Source of the DNA: Deltaproteobacteria bacterium
Lineage (GTDB): Bacteria > Desulfobacterota > Desulfobacteria > Desulfobacterales > SURF-7
NCBI GenBank assembly: GCA_019307665.1
Contig: JAFDJC010000179.1
Coordinates: forward strand, 1 to 8,197
Reading direction: 5' to 3'
Length of the DNA: 8,197 bases
The notes under the pieces are model-generated. The model did no database searches and was not told where the DNA came from. It saw nothing but the letters and a program-made list of their open reading frames with translations. This document shows, piece by piece, positions 6,789-8,197 of the stretch; the first letter of the stretch is position 1; each line of letters starts with the position of its first letter. A program made the position numbers and the translations under genes.

Positions 6789-7019
6789 ATGGGATTTTGT
6801 TATTTCAAACTGAGAAAACATGAAAACGCGATCAGGTGCTTTAAAAAAATAATAGGGCTTGACCCTGGTTCTGCCATCAATTATGCCAATATAGGTTCAA
6901 ACTATCGTGATATGGGAGACAGGAAAAAAGCTATTGAATTTTATACCACGGCAATTAATATTGATCCGACAATAGAGTTCGCATGGGACAATTTGAAAAA
7001 CCTTCAGAATATCGACTAA
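6789..7019 (+). CDS. TPR fragment, detached 3' end of the YcaO-TPR gene
   Basis: Seventy-six residues carry one full TPR and most of a second, with the usual positions occupied (Gly at 8, Ala at 20, Phe at 24, DP at 31-32). Reading this frame further back, TPR-like sequence continues without a stop to about 6729 (LDILKKGEKADDERTDIYNL), so the ATG at 6789 is simply the first Met after the lesion and not an original gene start. It has no ribosome site of its own. Read together with the preceding gene it restores a YcaO-TPR protein of about 577 residues. It is most likely a dead remnant or, if translated by re-initiation, a separate TPR mini-protein. TPRs mediate protein-protein contact, so losing them probably affects partner binding and not catalysis. 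Confidence 0.7.
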   Translation: MGFCYFKLRKHENAIRCFKKIIGLDPGSAINYANIGSNYRDMGDRKKAIEFYTTAINIDPTIEFAWDNLKNLQNID

Positions 7020-7049
7020 TTTTACTCGATTTCATGGAAAAATAATATA

Positions 7050-7784
7050 ATGAACCGGATACTTCCAATCATATTTCTCATTTTTTTTGGAACTTCTTCG
7101 GCTTTCTTATTTGTCATCGCCTTTATTATTTGGCTGTTCACAGTCATGTTTGATCGTAGGTTAGTTCTGCTTCACATGTTTACATCTTTCTGGGGGCATT
7201 TGTATGTATGGGTTATGCCTATCTGGTCGGTTTCTATTAAGGGTCGGCATAAGTTGAAAAAACGAACAACCTATATGATTGTCTCAAACCATCAATCTCA
7301 ACTCGACATCCTGGTGGCTTTTGGATTGTTTTTCCCTTTTAAGTGGGTCTCAAAAGCAGAAGTGTTCAAGCTTCCTTTTATCGGATGGAACATGACCCTA
7401 AACCGCTACATTAAATTGAAGCGCGGCGACAGGAAAAGCATACATAAAATGATGGTTGAATGCGAAAAAATGATATCAAAAGGCAACTCCTTATATTTCT
7501 TTCCGGAGAGCACTCGGTCTAAAACCGGAATTATGAGACCATTCAAGCCCGGTGCCTTTATTCTTGCAAAAAAAATGAAGACGCCTATTCTTCCTATTGC
7601 CATAAATGGCACTAAAAATGCTTTACCCAAGCACTCTATCTTTTTCAAAGGCAGCCACAAGATACGTTTTGAAGTCCTTGATGAAATCCCTTATGAGGAC
7701 TTTCGAGACTTATCAGTGGAAGAACTGGCTGCAAACGTCAGGGAAAAGATTGCAGCGCATGTGGATGAGCATACAGAAACCTGA
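7050..7784 (+). CDS. plsC: PlsC-family 1-acyl-sn-glycerol-3-phosphate acyltransferase
   Basis: This is a membrane-bound acyltransferase of 244 residues, the usual size for the family, which makes phosphatidic acid from lysophosphatidic acid and an acyl donor. Hydrophobic segments occupy residues 4-34 and about 45-62. The catalytic HX4D motif is NHQSQLD (H81, D86). Motif II follows (KLPFIGWNM and KRGDR, 107-128), then motif III as FPESTRS (151-157), with Ser in place of the usual Gly but with the binding Glu and Arg kept, and motif IV around ILPIAINGT (180-188). The ribosome site is weak (GGA 11 nt upstream). It starts 30 bp after the TPR remnant and probably shares its transcript. The family is certain. 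The exact acceptor is not, since relatives also acylate other lysolipids, and no other lipid gene is in the window. Confidence 0.9.
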   Translation: MNRILPIIFLIFFGTSSAFLFVIAFIIWLFTVMFDRRLVLLHMFTSFWGHLYVWVMPIWSVSIKGRHKLKKRTTYMIVSNHQSQLDILVAFGLFFPFKWVSKAEVFKLPFIGWNMTLNRYIKLKRGDRKSIHKMMVECEKMISKGNSLYFFPESTRSKTGIMRPFKPGAFILAKKMKTPILPIAINGTKNALPKHSIFFKGSHKIRFEVLDEIPYEDFRDLSVEELAANVREKIAAHVDEHTET

Positions 7785-8197
7785 TTATAGTATTCATAAA
7801 CCCTGATTTTTTGGGTGACACCGGCAATTCATTGCCGGTGCCCGAAGGGCAAGATGTGTTTCCGGAAGTCACTGCGGTTGTTTAAATTGTCTACATCTAA
7901 CGCATAGACTTTTCAGGTCGGGCTTTGGTAATCGCTACCACTAACTACCCTACAAAGGGAGCAGAAAATATAATGAGGAGCTTAACGTTAAAATGAATTG
8001 TCAAAAAGATTTGCCGCATCTTGTATGTTGTTTTTTTTGTCGTTGGACGGAGATGATTTTACAGTAATTAAAAATAAGATTTACTTGACCTGACAACCAC
8101 CTAATATGATATCTGTACTTTGAGCCAAGTTTAGACATTCTCAATATATCAGCAATTCAGTTCTTCTGTTCAAATGGTTTGCTTTTAAATTGGTACA
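7785..8197. other. Non-coding stretch after the acyltransferase gene
   Basis: No ORF of convincing length or composition lies on either strand here. It contains two abutting hairpins (7819-7850), a 5-bp inverted repeat GTCTA/TAGAC (7889-7893 with 7905-7909), GGTA-ATCGC-TACC (7927-7939), CTTTG/CAAAG arms around that, and a 24-codon Cys-rich ORF (7993-8067) with GAGGAG 12 nt upstream. A TTGACC at 8085-8090 lacks a good -10 box at the right spacing. The sequence becomes AT-rich towards the end and may be the upstream region of a gene beyond the window. Confidence 0.7.
7819..7850. terminator. Two abutting GC-rich hairpins downstream of plsC
   Basis: CACCGGCAAT-TC-ATTGCCGGTG (7819-7840) is a perfect 10-bp inverted repeat with a 2-base centre. 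It is followed at once by GCCC-GAA-GGGC (7840-7850), sharing one G. They start 34 bases after the plsC stop, where a terminator is expected. There is no U-tract on the plus strand after them; a T6 run (7807-7812) lies before them, which becomes an A-run on the minus strand. They may end transcription with Rho, stabilise the mRNA 3' end, or be a repeated palindromic element of the genome. Confidence 0.4.

Noticed and set aside
7896..7992. Integron attC-like site (CTAACG near 7898 and CGTTA near 7985)
   Set aside because: Only about five bases can pair at the ends, the internal L boxes do not match, and there is no integrase or cassette array in the window.
8085..8113. Sigma-70 promoter beginning TTGACC
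   Set aside because: The best -10-like hexamer, TATGAT, is only 14 bp away; at 16-17 bp the hexamers match the consensus at about half the positions.

Overview
The window (about 8.2 kb, moderately AT-rich) looks like chromosomal DNA from an anaerobic deltaproteobacterium, probably of the Desulfobacterota. This is inferred from three things: the gene mix (a CrtI/retinol-saturase-type oxidoreductase, a ZraP-ZraS-ZraR-type sigma-54 metal or envelope stress module, a stand-alone YcaO-TPR protein and a PlsC-type acyltransferase), the style of the proteins, and the codon use. There is no phage, insertion sequence, CRISPR array, tRNA or rRNA.

Layout. Positions 1-1452 hold the 3' part of a CrtI-like FAD oxidoreductase gene, cut by the window edge. 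A long hairpin (1463-1513) separates it from a convergent gene, 1540-2031 on the minus strand, which encodes a small secreted ZraP/Spy/CpxP-type protein. The next 394 bases are the regulatory centre of the window. They hold a near-perfect sigma-54 promoter facing zraP (2105-2120, minus) and a good one facing the kinase gene (2298-2313, plus). Between them are two copies of a TGGGTA-N5-TATMCA dyad 33 bp apart, the best candidate binding sites for the regulator. A palindrome lies in the zraP leader, and a four-copy 16/17-bp tandem repeat lies in the kinase leader. The kinase (2426-3874) and an NtrC-family response regulator (3888-5252) follow, 13 nt apart. The whole arrangement mirrors the E. 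coli zraP / zraSR locus: the regulator probably activates both its own operon and zraP through sigma-54.

Downstream on the plus strand is a YcaO-domain ATP-dependent enzyme with a C-terminal TPR region (5305-6741). Its frame is broken inside the second TPR, and the rest of the TPR array continues in another frame up to 7019. The 34-residue TPR spacing lets the lesion be sized: seven residues are missing, best explained by a 19-nt deletion. A PlsC-family 1-acylglycerol-3-phosphate acyltransferase (7050-7784) follows. The last 413 bases carry no convincing gene; they hold two abutting GC-rich hairpins and one tiny Cys-rich ORF of doubtful reality.

Functionally, the TCS/ZraP part is a recognisable envelope metal-stress system. 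The YcaO-TPR gene is the least understood element: neither a TfuA or cyclodehydratase partner nor a clear precursor peptide is present in the window.
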